DNA of 64,000 nt from Sabulibacter ruber (GCF_017355955.1 NZ_JAFFID010000004.1:1-64000); one strand, 5' to 3'. Shown: positions 34,857 to 42,861, counted from the first letter of the stretch. Numbers and translations are program-made. Notes: generated by a model from the sequence alone, not told the origin.

Positions 34857-35031
34857 CTCGCTCGCCTCCGGCGAGTGTGAGAAATTTGGCGGCGTCTCGC
34901 CGCTAGGGACATTGGCAACACAACACAACACAACACAACACAACACAACACAACACAACACAACACAACACAACACAACACAACGCGGCCAGAGGCCGCA
35001 CGATGACCCACACTCGCCGGAGGCGAGCGAG
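34857..35031. mobile_element. Inverted-repeat element enclosing a CAACA microsatellite
   Basis: The ends (34857-34879 and 35009-35031) are perfect 23-bp inverted repeats starting CTCGCTCGCCTCCGGCGAG, each with an internal hairpin TCGCC-TCC-GGCGA. Smaller hairpins (GGCGGCG..CGCCGC and GCGGCC-AGA-GGCCGC) lie just inside. The layout, paired hairpins with 3-nt loops facing each other, is like that of the composite elements at 9740 and 53439, but the sequence is a different family. Confidence 0.65.
34916..34984. repeat. Pentanucleotide microsatellite (CAACA)n
   Basis: The unit CAACA is repeated 13.8 times without interruption over 69 bp. It lies in no credible gene. Confidence 0.95.
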
Positions 35032-35188
35032 GAAAGTCCCAATCCACTTATGGCAACTACTTTTACCAAGCGCAGATTCCCCTTTGAAGGGGGCGAAGGG
35101 GGATGTTTACATCTGCTGGTCCACAATCCAAGGGCAGAGCCCATTTCAGCCTCATTTAAGAAAAACAGCCCCAAAACAAATAAGCCGT

Positions 35189-35731
35189 CTAGGAATGCGA
35201 GGCAGGAGAGATGGCTCTGTTTTCGGCGGGAATGTGGAGACGGTTAGCGAGCAATTCCATGGTTTGCAGGGCATCCTGCTGGCTATCGGTGCGGAGTTCG
35301 TAGTCGGGTTCTGGGGAGGTGGAGTATAGGCCGATGGTGTACCAGGTCACCAGTGGGGCGGGTTCTTCATGATGGTGGTGGCCGTGCTCGTGGTCATGAT
35401 CGTGGGCATGGGCGTGGCCTAAATTGGAAGACAGGAGGACCTGCTTGAACGCGGGCAAGGGTGCCCATCTGCCGGTCTTCAGCCCGAACATGCTTAGGTA
35501 TTCCCGCACCCGTTTGTTTTGAAAATCGATCTGGAAACCGTGGTAGGTGTATTTGAACAGCAGACCCAGTACAAACAGCAACGCTCCCACGGAAAGCATC
35601 TGGGCTTGGTCTACGTCCCCGCTCCACCAAGGGCTACTTCCGGTGAGTAAGCCCGCCAATAAAAGCACATAGCCCAGGTAACTTAAAGTCCCGAAAAAAG
35701 AATCGGTTTTGCGATCGAAGAGGTGGTTCAT
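35189..35731 (-). CDS. Membrane protein with histidine-rich loop
   Basis: A 180-residue protein with two N-terminal membrane helices (about 17-36 and 46-66: LSYLGYVLLLAGLLTGSSPW and AQMLSVGALLFVLGLLFKYT). A cytoplasmic or periplasmic domain follows, containing HAHAHDHDHEHGHHHHEE at about residues 111-128. Such His/Asp clusters bind zinc, nickel or copper, as in the loops of CDF and ZIP transporters, so metal buffering or sensing is possible. No known family is recognised. The gene lies downstream of dnaX on the same strand, with a hairpin between them. Confidence 0.72.
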   Translation of the reverse strand: MNHLFDRKTDSFFGTLSYLGYVLLLAGLLTGSSPWWSGDVDQAQMLSVGALLFVLGLLFKYTYHGFQIDFQNKRVREYLSMFGLKTGRWAPLPAFKQVLLSSNLGHAHAHDHDHEHGHHHHEEPAPLVTWYTIGLYSTSPEPDYELRTDSQQDALQTMELLANRLHIPAENRAISPASHS

Positions 35732-35747
35732 GGGAGGGGGAAAAGTA

Positions 35748-35784
35748 AAAACCTGTGAGACGTTGGAAAAGCCCCACAGGTTTT
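35748..35784 (-). terminator. Hairpin downstream of dnaX
   Basis: AAAACCTGTG and CACAGGTTTT form a 10-bp stem 8 bp after the dnaX stop. The arms resemble the CACAGG palindrome at the RAYT gene, so it may be a decayed copy that now works as a terminator. Confidence 0.55.
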
Positions 35785-35791
35785 GAAAAGA

Positions 35792-37714
35792 TTAGAAGTC
35801 GGTGTCCAGGCCGAGGCGGTTTTTGAGGTCTTTCAGGGCCGGGTACATCTCCGCTAAGTAGTTGTATTTGTCCTGCGAGGTGTAGAGTTTACGGCCGCCT
35901 TCCTGCTGTACTACGTCAATGAGCACCTGTATTCGGTTATGCCCTAAGCCTTGGCGCAGATACATCAGAAACTCAGGCTTGAAGCTGTTGAACTCGGCTA
36001 CCTGCACCTCATTTTCCACCTGCAGGTGCACCTCGGCTTTCTCGGCGTCAAAGTACCATTCGCGGTTCAGGATGGTGTACTCCAGGGTGCGGTCGGTGTG
36101 CTTTACGCGGTCCACGTACTGTTTCCAGAGCTGCTGCAGTTTCAGTTCATTGATGGGCGGCAGAGAACCGGGAACGTAGGCCTCGGTTTCTTCTTCCAGC
36201 ACCTCCACCGCGGGCGCCGCCGAGGCCGCTACTTTCTCCTCCAGGTTCTTCAGGCTGGGCAGTTTTGACAGTTTGCGGGTAGCCAGGGGAGAAGCCACGG
36301 TGCGCATGGGAGCCGCCGGATCAGCCACCGCCGGGGCCGGTTTAGCCGCCACGGGTACCGGAGAAGGGGCCTGGTTAGGATACGTTTCAAACACGGGCTC
36401 CTGGCCGGCGTCCATATCGGCGGGCGCGGTGTTGTGGTGCGTTTCGGCGGTGTTTTTCTCAGAACCGGCCGAAATTGGCTGAGCTGGAGCTGGTGGTGCA
36501 GGAGCTACGGGCGGAGCCTGGATAACCGGTGCCTGCGCAACCGGAGCGGCTACGCCGGAACTTCCATTAGTTTTTTTTTTGACCTCTCCGTTCAAAGAGA
36601 GGTCTGAGGCCAGCTGCAGGGCGTGCGGCAGGTGGGCCAGTTTCATGAGCAGCAGTTCCACGTGCAACCGCTGGTTTTTAGCCGCTTTAAAGTTTTGGTC
36701 ACAGGTGCCCACCAGGTTCAGGCCAGACAACAGGAAACTCAGAGACGCCTCCTGCGATTGCTTCGCGTACTGGGCTTTGATGTTCTCAGAAACCTGCAGC
36801 AACTGCACCGTTACGGTGTCTTTGCACACGAGCAAGCTTCTGAAATGCTCGCCAATGCCCAGCACGAAGTTGTGCGAATCAAAGCCGTTTTTCAGGATTT
36901 CGTCATAAAGCAGCAAGGCCCCGCTCAGGTTCTGGGTGAGCAGATATTCCGTGAGGCGGAAATAATAGTCATAGTCCAGGATGTGCAGGTTCTGCACAGT
37001 GGCCTTGTAGGTAAGGTGGTGGCCAGAGAAAGTCACCATCTGGTCGAAGATCGACAAGGCATCGCGCAGGGCACCATCGGCTTTCTGGGCAATCAGGTGC
37101 AGGGCATCGTCATCGGCTTTGATCTCCTCTTTGGAGGCGATACGGCCCAGGTGCTGCACCATGTCCTCAATCCGGATACGGTTGAAATCAAAGATCTGGC
37201 ACCGCGAGAGAATGGTAGGAATGATCTTGTGGCGCTCGGTGGTGGCCAGGATGAAAATGGCGTAGGCCGGCGGCTCCTCCAGGGTCTTCAGAAACGCGTT
37301 GAAGGCCGAGTTGGAGAGCATGTGCACCTCATCTATGATGTAGATTTTGTACTTGCCCGTTTGTGGCGCATAACGCACCTGCTCCACCAGGTTGCGGATG
37401 TCCTCCACGGAGTTGTTAGACGCCGCATCCAGCTCGTGCACGTTGAACGAGCTGTTGTTGTTGAAGCTCTTGCAGCTGTCACACACGTTGCAAGCCTCTA
37501 CCTCCGGCGTAATGTTCTGGCAGTTGATGGTTTTGGCCAGAATACGCGCGCAGGTGGTCTTGCCCACGCCCCTGGGGCCGCAGAACAGGAACGCCTGCGC
37601 CAGGTGGTTACTGCTGATTGCGTTCTTTAAGGTAGTGGTAATATGGTGCTGCCCCACCACGCTATCAAACGTAGTCGGGCGGTATTTACGGGCCGATACA
37701 ACAAAATTCTCCAT
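35792..37714 (-). CDS. dnaX: DNA polymerase III subunit gamma/tau
   Basis: The 640-residue protein has the clamp-loader AAA+ domain: ARKYRPTTFDSVVGQ at the start, Walker A GPRGVGKT at 46-53, four zinc-binding cysteines at about 65-81 (NCQN...ACNVCDSC), Walker B/DE box IIDEVHMLS and sensor-1 LATTERHKIIPTILSRCQIF. After about residue 370 comes a long Pro/Ala-rich linker (about 385-480) and a C-terminal domain that would contact the polymerase alpha subunit and helicase, so the full product is tau. A run of A residues (GTGAAAAAAAAAACTAAT, minus strand, near 36575) occurs where E. coli dnaX frameshifts to make gamma; frameshifting here is possible but unproven. Loads the sliding clamp during replication. 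Confidence 0.96.
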   Translation of the reverse strand: MENFVVSARKYRPTTFDSVVGQHHITTTLKNAISSNHLAQAFLFCGPRGVGKTTCARILAKTINCQNITPEVEACNVCDSCKSFNNNSSFNVHELDAASNNSVEDIRNLVEQVRYAPQTGKYKIYIIDEVHMLSNSAFNAFLKTLEEPPAYAIFILATTERHKIIPTILSRCQIFDFNRIRIEDMVQHLGRIASKEEIKADDDALHLIAQKADGALRDALSIFDQMVTFSGHHLTYKATVQNLHILDYDYYFRLTEYLLTQNLSGALLLYDEILKNGFDSHNFVLGIGEHFRSLLVCKDTVTVQLLQVSENIKAQYAKQSQEASLSFLLSGLNLVGTCDQNFKAAKNQRLHVELLLMKLAHLPHALQLASDLSLNGEVKKKTNGSSGVAAPVAQAPVIQAPPVAPAPPAPAQPISAGSEKNTAETHHNTAPADMDAGQEPVFETYPNQAPSPVPVAAKPAPAVADPAAPMRTVASPLATRKLSKLPSLKNLEEKVAASAAPAVEVLEEETEAYVPGSLPPINELKLQQLWKQYVDRVKHTDRTLEYTILNREWYFDAEKAEVHLQVENEVQVAEFNSFKPEFLMYLRQGLGHNRIQVLIDVVQQEGGRKLYTSQDKYNYLAEMYPALKDLKNRLGLDTDF

Positions 37715-37800
37715 CGCTCTACAAAGTTAAAGGTTTCTGATTCTATTCTGAAACCCAATCTTGGCGGGGCAGTCAGGTTCTTGATTTTGTGCAACGAGGA

Positions 37801-37844
37801 TTATGTTTCCGGCCTGTTTTGAAGAAAGCAGGCCGGAAACATAA
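37801..37844 (-). terminator. Perfect hairpin terminator
   Basis: 16-bp arms (TTATGTTTCCGGCCTG and complement) with a 12-nt loop, 8 bp beyond the stop of the barrel gene at 37852. It belongs to the CCTGTTTT-type dispersed family. Confidence 0.8.
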
Positions 37845-37851
37845 AATTGAC

Positions 37852-38517
37852 CTACTTACCTGCCAGGGTATAGTGCAAGCCTAAGAGCAGGTTGGTAGAA
37901 CTGGTTCTGACGCTGTTGGAGCTTTTGGAAATGTTCAGAAGACCAAGGGTATGCCGTACTTCGGCACTAAGGTTTAAAGCAGAAGCAATAGGCCGGGAAT
38001 AACCGATCCCTCCGGCAACCCCAACATCTAACCTCTTCCAGTCAGATGTCGTGTCCTCGTCTGCAAAGGGGATGTCGCTCTTTTCATTTGTTTTGTTTGT
38101 TTGCTTTAAAAGCCAGGAAACAGAAGGGCCGGCGTTCACAAAGAAACCGGTTTGCTTAATGTGAATTCCCAGTAAAACGGGAAGCGACAGATAATGATAG
38201 TTGAACCTGAGGCTGTGCTCCCCGCTGGGGTATCCGTTTGCATCGGTTGTTGTGTAGTCTATTCTGTCGCCTTTGTTCTCGTATAACAGGTCTGCTTTCA
38301 GGAAAAGGGAAGCAAATTGGTGTTTCACCGAGAGGCCGGCCGCTCCTCTAAAATCACTTTTGAAGTCTGCCCAATCAAAGTAGTCTTTTGAGCGGTTTAG
38401 ATGCGTGCGGTTTGGGCCAACTAAGATGCCCACTTGGGTAGAACCGGGAGTGCTTTGGGCAGAACAGAAAGACGCAGCACCTAGACTCAGAGCCACGGCG
38501 CAAATAAAATTTTTCAT
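37852..38517 (-). CDS. Outer-membrane beta-barrel protein (porin family, PorT-like)
   Basis: From ATG 38517 the protein is 221 residues with signal peptide MKNFICAVALSLGAASFCSAQ; the longer open frame (to 38703) is rejected because it would bury the signal. The mature part has alternating amphipathic strands: QVGILVGPNRTHLNR, GLSVKHQFASLFLKADLLYE, YLSLPVLLGIHIKQTGFFVNAG, and a terminal LLLGLHYTLAGK. This is typical of the outer membrane protein beta-barrel domain family (OMP_b-brl_2). Function is unknown; it is a paralogue of the next gene, 195 bp upstream. Confidence 0.85.
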   Translation of the reverse strand: MKNFICAVALSLGAASFCSAQSTPGSTQVGILVGPNRTHLNRSKDYFDWADFKSDFRGAAGLSVKHQFASLFLKADLLYENKGDRIDYTTTDANGYPSGEHSLRFNYHYLSLPVLLGIHIKQTGFFVNAGPSVSWLLKQTNKTNEKSDIPFADEDTTSDWKRLDVGVAGGIGYSRPIASALNLSAEVRHTLGLLNISKSSNSVRTSSTNLLLGLHYTLAGK

Positions 38518-38670
38518 GAATTGAATAGGGTGGTAAGGTATGGAAGGCAATGTAGAAAGTATCCCTGAATTCCTATTCTGAAGCTGCTTTGTCAGGGGAC
38601 AATGCAAAACGTAAGCGATACCCTGAAGCCAAGACAGCTTTGCCGTTGAGTGCCATGGGAAAAGTATTTT

Positions 38671-38701
38671 GGGGCTGATTAAGGGAAACCAGCCCCGAAA
38701 C
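38671..38701 (-). terminator. Hairpin terminator of the second barrel gene
   Basis: GGGGCTG..AACCAGCCCC stem 11 bp beyond the stop codon at 38712; a member of the CCTGTTTT/AAAAC-type dispersed family. Confidence 0.65.
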
Positions 38702-38711
38702 ACAAAGGTGA

Positions 38712-39373
38712 TTATTTCCCGTTAAGGGTATAATTCACTCCAAAAAGCAAGCTGGTAGAACCCATTTTCCCGACCGAGCTAAAAGTACTGGTGGTATAAA
38801 GGCTGTGGCTGTATCTTAGCTCCCCGCTGACGTTTAGACGGGAGGAAATAGCCCGTGAATAACCTAGCCCCACAGAAACCCCATAATCAAAACTTTTTTC
38901 ATCCGTGGAAACAGAAGTGGTTTGGCCTTCGCCAAAGGCTTTGTATTTGAGCAACATTCCTGCATAAGGACCGGCATTTACAAAGAAACCGGTATTCTTA
39001 ATGTTTACTCCCACCAGAACCGGAATGGTGAGGTATTGACGGTTCACCTTGTAACTAAACTCCCTGCCTGCATTTCCAGAAGTGCCGGTGTTGTAAAATA
39101 TGGTAGAAGCTCCTGAGCTTTTGTTCTCATACAGCAGGTTGGTGGTCAGGAATACCTTATTAAACTGGTACTTTAGAGACAGGCCAAGACTTGCCATGAA
39201 TCTGGCTTTGCCTTCGGTCTTGAATTCATCTGTCCGTTCAAAATCACCTCCCCTTAAGTAACTATAATTAGGGCCGGCCAATAGCCCAATCCGCAAAGTG
39301 CCAGGCTGCTGCTGGGCAAGGCTGATGGTTGAAGTGGTAAATACAAATAGTGCTAAAAGAATGGGGGGTTCAT
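38712..39373 (-). CDS. Outer-membrane beta-barrel protein with frameshift at a C6 tract near the start
   Basis: The intact frame covers 38712 to about 39362 and encodes a paralogue of the barrel at 37852: RIGLLAGPNYSYLRGG, GLSLKYQFNKVFLTTNLLYE, YLTIPVLVGVNIKNTGFFVN, ending SLLFGVNYTLNGK. Upstream of the apparent TTG start at 39296 the same frame continues as ILLALFVFTTSTISLAQQQP, a perfect signal peptide, but has no start codon before a stop. The only ATG (39373, MNPP) is one base out of frame across a run of six C. One more C would give M-N-P-P-I-L-L-A-L. So the gene is off by one base: phase variation, a recent mutation, or a sequencing error. Confidence 0.75.
39363..39368 (-). other. C6 homopolymer tract at the start of the barrel gene
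   Basis: Six G on the plus strand directly after the ATG-AAC codons. A seventh would join the ATG to the signal-peptide frame. Confidence 0.8.
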
Positions 39374-39476
39374 GATGTATTAATTAGGTATAAAATATTT
39401 TATATATTGTTTAAACCTATATAGTAGATTGGATAGTATTGGTGTGGATAAATTTATTTGCGCATCAGATTCTGTC

Positions 39477-39881
39477 CTACCTGAACGGCCGCTTCACCAA
39501 ACTCACCTGCCCCATGGTGCCTTTCTCGTACTTGGCTACGCAGTGCTGTTGGTACTGCGCTTCAAAGTTCTCCTCACCGGGGAAAACCTGGTCGGGGGCG
39601 GGTTGGTCTTGCAGGAAAAAGTAAATCTTGGTGTTGCCGTATTTGGTGTGCGGCATCAGGTCGCCGTACTGCTGCATCTGGTCCCAGAGGGTGTCTGAGA
39701 CGGTAACGGCGTAAATGCGCTGGATGGGACCGGTGTTGTTCTCGTTGCGGTAGAAGGCTACCTCGGTGAAGTCGCCGTCTAAATCCTGCACGCTGGGTTG
39801 GGTAAAGGCATCCTGGATAAACCAGATAACCAGGACGGCAAAAACTGCGATAAGTATGTATTTGACTTTCTTTCCAGACAT
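39477..39881 (-). CDS. Small membrane-anchored protein of unknown function
   Basis: A 134-residue protein with one N-terminal membrane helix (KVKYILIAVFAVLVIWFIQD, about residues 5-24) and a soluble domain of about 105 residues, probably periplasmic. The domain contains DLDGDFTEVAFYRNENNTGP, YAVTVSDTLWDQMQQYGDLM, YGNTKIYFFLQDQ and QHCVAKYEKGTMGQ. I do not recognise it, but the coding pattern is convincing. It is 104 bp upstream (in transcription) of nothing related; it seems to be transcribed alone. Confidence 0.7.
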   Translation of the reverse strand: MSGKKVKYILIAVFAVLVIWFIQDAFTQPSVQDLDGDFTEVAFYRNENNTGPIQRIYAVTVSDTLWDQMQQYGDLMPHTKYGNTKIYFFLQDQPAPDQVFPGEENFEAQYQQHCVAKYEKGTMGQVSLVKRPFR

Positions 39882-40173
39882 CGTTTAAAAAGTAAAGAAA
39901 TGAAAATGGTGCCGCTATACCGGCGTTTAAATCGGCCGCAAAGGTACCTCTGTTTCGCTCGTCTTTTTACAAAAACAGGCCAAAAATAGAATTCAGGCTT
40001 TTTTTGAGCGCAGCGTGGCCCATCAGGATAACATTTTCCCAAGAATACAGTAAATGCTATACCTACTGATACTCCCACTCGGGAAACCTCATGGAGTACC
40101 CGGAGGAAATACAGAGGAAAACAATGCCTTTACAGGTGAAGAACTATCCACTTTTCAGCACGGAAGATATAGT

Positions 40174-40914
40174 ATGGAACTAGATGATATGGCCCCCGAG
40201 GTGGCCCAGGAATTTTACCCGCAGGCCCTCAAGATGCTGCATGAAAGCGGTTTGCCTTTCTTGATGGGCGGTGGTTTTGCTCTCCGGCAATACACGGGCA
40301 TGCAGCGCGCCATGAAAGACATGGACGTGTTCTGCAAAGCCGGTGACTGCCCGCGTCTGCTCAAGATTTTCAATGATGAAGGCTTCAAGACCGAGTTGGT
40401 AGATGCCCGTTGGCTGGCAAAAGCCTACAAAGACGGCAAGTACGTTGACTTCATCTTCAACAACCCCGGCAACAACACGCCCGTGAACGACGGCTGGTTC
40501 AGGAAAGCGCCCGAAGGAACCGAGTTTGGCGTGCCCGTGAAATACATCTCCGCTGAGGATTTGTTCCGATGCAAGATTTACGTCCAGAACCGCGAGCGCT
40601 ACGATGGCTCAGACCTGAACCACCTCATCCTGCGTTACGGCGACCAGATGGACTGGGAACGCATCCTGCAAACCCTGGAGCAGCACTGGCAACTGGTATT
40701 GGCGCAGCTGTTGTCTTTCCAGTTTGTGTACCCCTCTGAGCGGGACATTATTCCGCGCTGGTTGTTTGATGAGCTGTTGCTGCGCGCCAAAGAGCAGTTT
40801 GACATGCCTCCGCCTACAGAGAAGGTATGCCGTGGCTTGCTGATTGACCAGACGCAGTACGCACCAGCCGTAACAGAATGGGGCTTCAAAGCCATGACCA
40901 TCATGACCATTTAA
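40174..40914 (+). CDS. Nucleotidyltransferase-fold protein
   Basis: From ATG 40174 (MELDDMAPEVAQEFYPQAL) the protein is 246 residues. FLMGGGFALRQYTGMQRAMKDMDVFCKAGD shows the GG..D.D pattern of the nucleotidyltransferase superfamily (similar to AbiEii/MNT-type and DUF6036 proteins), and VDFIFNN supplies the third acidic residue. The rest is helical. It could transfer nucleotides to a protein, RNA or small molecule; the substrate is unknown. The frame is open from 40054, but the first 40 residues look non-conserved. A metallophosphoesterase gene follows 154 bp later on the same strand, so the two may work together. No toxin-antitoxin partner (AbiEi, HEPN) is present. Confidence 0.78.
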   Translation: MELDDMAPEVAQEFYPQALKMLHESGLPFLMGGGFALRQYTGMQRAMKDMDVFCKAGDCPRLLKIFNDEGFKTELVDARWLAKAYKDGKYVDFIFNNPGNNTPVNDGWFRKAPEGTEFGVPVKYISAEDLFRCKIYVQNRERYDGSDLNHLILRYGDQMDWERILQTLEQHWQLVLAQLLSFQFVYPSERDIIPRWLFDELLLRAKEQFDMPPPTEKVCRGLLIDQTQYAPAVTEWGFKAMTIMTI

Positions 40915-41068
40915 CAGAGACCGGAAGTTAGATTCTAGATGTTTGATCTTCAGCGGGAAAGGAGAGTACGAAAGCAGGTTTTAAACCAAGGCCCGTTCTT
41001 CTCACGTATTCTATGACTCAAACAAGGTGTCTACCATCTATTGTCTAGCGTCTCAAATCTAAACCAGA

Positions 41069-41899
41069 ATGGAACAACAACCACAATCCTACGTTACGCC
41101 GCAACCCGTTCAACCTTTACAACCTACTACCCCGCAGCACTCTGATTTGCCAGTACCCACCTCAGAGGCAGCTAAACCCGTCAGGATTGCGGCAGTAGGC
41201 GACATTCACGTACGCGAAACGGACAAAGGCAAGTGGATTGATTTCTTCAAGGCCGCCTCAGAACAGGCAGATATTCTGCTGCTCTGCGGTGACCTCACCG
41301 ACCATGGGTATGCCAAGGAAGCTGAGGTCTTGGCCGAGGAAATGCGGGCCTGTACCATTCCGGTAGTCTGTGTGCTGGGCAACCACGACCACGACAAAAA
41401 CGAGCACGATGAAATCCGGACCTGCCTCATGCGCGACAACGTGCATTTCCTGGACGGCGATGCCGTGGTGATCAAAAACGTAGGCTTTGCCGGCGTAAAA
41501 GGCTTTGGCGGAGGCTTTGACAAATACATGCTCTCCATGTTTGGGGAAAGCAGCAACAAAGCCTTTGTGCAGGAAGCCGTAGACGAAGCCCTTAAACTGG
41601 AAGCCGGCCTTTCACGCCTGGATACGGAGCACCCCGGGGTGAAAAAGATTGCGGTACTGCATTATGCACCCATCAAGGCCACCGTGGAAGGAGAACCCGA
41701 GGCCATCCATCCGTTCCTGGGCTGTTCCCGTTTAGCTGAGCCGCTGGACCGGCAGAACGTACTGGCCTGTTTCCACGGGCACGCCCACGTAGGCACCCTG
41801 GAAGGGGAGACCGCCAAAGGAATTAAAGTATTCAACGTAGCCAAACCCATTCTGCAGAAAGCCGGCTTTGCCATGCCGTTCTTTCTGTACCATGTGTAA
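41069..41899 (+). CDS. Calcineurin-like metallophosphoesterase
   Basis: The 276-residue protein has a Pro/Gln-rich N-terminal tail (1-30) and then the five metallophosphoesterase blocks: AAVGDIHVRE (D-x-H), LLCGDLTDHG (GD), VLGNHDHD (GNHD), IAVLHYAP and FHGHAHVGTLEG (GHxH). Two metal ions in this site hydrolyse phosphodiesters or phosphomonoesters. The substrate is not known; similar small cytoplasmic enzymes act on cyclic nucleotides or nucleotide-linked products. The upstream nucleotidyltransferase gene on the same strand raises the possibility of a make-and-remove pair. A 58-bp perfect palindrome lies 20 bp past the stop. Confidence 0.88.
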   Translation: MEQQPQSYVTPQPVQPLQPTTPQHSDLPVPTSEAAKPVRIAAVGDIHVRETDKGKWIDFFKAASEQADILLLCGDLTDHGYAKEAEVLAEEMRACTIPVVCVLGNHDHDKNEHDEIRTCLMRDNVHFLDGDAVVIKNVGFAGVKGFGGGFDKYMLSMFGESSNKAFVQEAVDEALKLEAGLSRLDTEHPGVKKIAVLHYAPIKATVEGEPEAIHPFLGCSRLAEPLDRQNVLACFHGHAHVGTLEGETAKGIKVFNVAKPILQKAGFAMPFFLYHV

Positions 41900-41918
41900 G
41901 TAGCCCGGTAATTAAAAG

Positions 41919-41976
41919 AAATGACCACTGTTTCAGGCCCGTTTTCCGGAAAACGGGCCTGAAACAGTGGTCATTT
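41919..41976. terminator. 58-bp perfect palindrome, bidirectional terminator
   Basis: Arms of 29 bp (41919-41947 and 41948-41976) are exact complements with no spacer; the centre is GTTTTCC/GGAAAAC. It separates converging genes, and the methyltransferase stop codon (41971-41973) lies inside the right arm. Flanking A- and T-runs fit termination both ways. Confidence 0.85.
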
Positions 41977-42717
41977 TTGTATTCGGCCAATCCGGCTGAA
42001 AATTGGGAACCGCACTTCTTTTTGCTCGTCTTCGGGCCAAACTTCCCGCACTCTTTGCATGAGATTCGGTACCGGGTTTTCCCCGTGCTGCCGCAGGTAC
42101 GTCTGCACGCTGGACCAGGAATTGAGGTAGCCTTCCAGGTCAGGTAAAGCCCAGTGGGTGAGGATGGCGCCGGTGAACGCGGGCTCTTCCTTGAACGGAA
42201 ACGGAATTGTGGCGTAGCTTTCGTCAATATACCGGCGCTCAGAATCCCAGTAAGGCCCCACAATTTGGGTATAGAAATGATGGAGGAGTACATCTACTTC
42301 CCGGGAGATGGAAAGCAACCCATAACCCCAAAGCGCCAGGATAGCGCCGGGATTGGCCACGCGGTTCACTTCCTGGTAAAATTTCTCGAAGTCAAACCAA
42401 TGCACAGCCTGCCCCACGGTGATAAGGTCAAAGGAATTGTCTTGGAAGGTGGTGTGCTCCGCAGGAAGCAGGTGGTAGGTGATGCGGTCTGAGGGCGGGG
42501 CCTGTTGCAGTTGCTTCTGGCTGATGTCAGTGGCGTGCACGTGGGTGAAAAATTTGGCCAGTTCTACGGCTACCTGGCCGTTGCCCGTGCCGCAGTCCCA
42601 CGCCAGATTTGGAGTGGAAACCAGGGAGCGCAGGTGCTCATACAAGGCGGCGGGGTAGGTGGGTCTGAATTTCTTGTACAAACTGGCCTGAGCGGAGAAA
42701 TTGTCCTTAGGAACCAT
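41971..42717 (-). CDS. Class I SAM-dependent methyltransferase
   Basis: The 248-residue protein shows the SAM-binding glycine loop WDCGTGNGQVAVELAKF (motif I, about 37-53), the ribose-binding acid in THVHATDISQKQL, and FDLITVGQAVHWFDFEKFYQE. The last block is characteristic of the Methyltransf_11 group that includes yeast trans-aconitate/TMT1-like and SAM methyltransferases of small molecules. N-terminal FRPTYPAALYEHL also fits this subgroup. The acceptor is unknown. It is the only gene on its strand here and its stop is embedded in the palindromic terminator shared with the phosphoesterase gene. Confidence 0.88.
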   Translation of the reverse strand: MVPKDNFSAQASLYKKFRPTYPAALYEHLRSLVSTPNLAWDCGTGNGQVAVELAKFFTHVHATDISQKQLQQAPPSDRITYHLLPAEHTTFQDNSFDLITVGQAVHWFDFEKFYQEVNRVANPGAILALWGYGLLSISREVDVLLHHFYTQIVGPYWDSERRYIDESYATIPFPFKEEPAFTGAILTHWALPDLEGYLNSWSSVQTYLRQHGENPVPNLMQRVREVWPEDEQKEVRFPIFSRIGRIQK

Positions 42718-42818
42718 AACGTGATAGAATTAACCTTTAAGAGAGGGCAGCCGTTGGGAGAAAAAAAGACCCTGAAACCGCTGGCTACCATGTGTTAGCC
42801 TTTTTTACTCGAAAGCCC

Positions 42819-42826
42819 TACCTTTG
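42819..42826 (+). promoter_or_regulatory. Probable -7 element of the pruA promoter
   Basis: TACCTTTG matches TAnnTTTG 35 bp before the pruA ATG. TTAG lies 20 bp upstream as an imperfect -33 box. Confidence 0.5.
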
Positions 42827-42861
42827 TTTATCTCATTACCTGAATTTAACCAATACCCAAT

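Larger units (their letters stand above)
34355..35188. other. Repeat-rich gap without genes
   Basis: ORFs here are translations of repeats. In order: a GC-rich palindrome CGCGGGGGCCCCCGCG (34579-34594) flanked by GCGCTCACG direct repeats, a hairpin GACAAGGC-ACT-GCCTTGTC (34729-34747), a double-hairpin repeat shared with 53346, a 175-bp inverted-repeat element with a microsatellite, and a copy of the CCTGTTTT-type unit (35147-35180). Confidence 0.7.

Noticed and set aside
34916..34984. Possible CRISPR array
   Set aside because: The units are 5 bp and contiguous, with no spacers and no cas genes.
34839..35247. Frames encoding QHNTT or CCVVL repeats
   Set aside because: They are translations of the CAACA microsatellite; both strands are open only because the repeat has no stop codons.
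36623..37630. 335-residue plus-strand frame
   Set aside because: Antisense shadow of dnaX.
40174..40914. AbiE-type toxin-antitoxin or abortive infection system
   Set aside because: The protein has a nucleotidyltransferase-like motif, but no AbiEi antitoxin gene or HEPN partner lies nearby.
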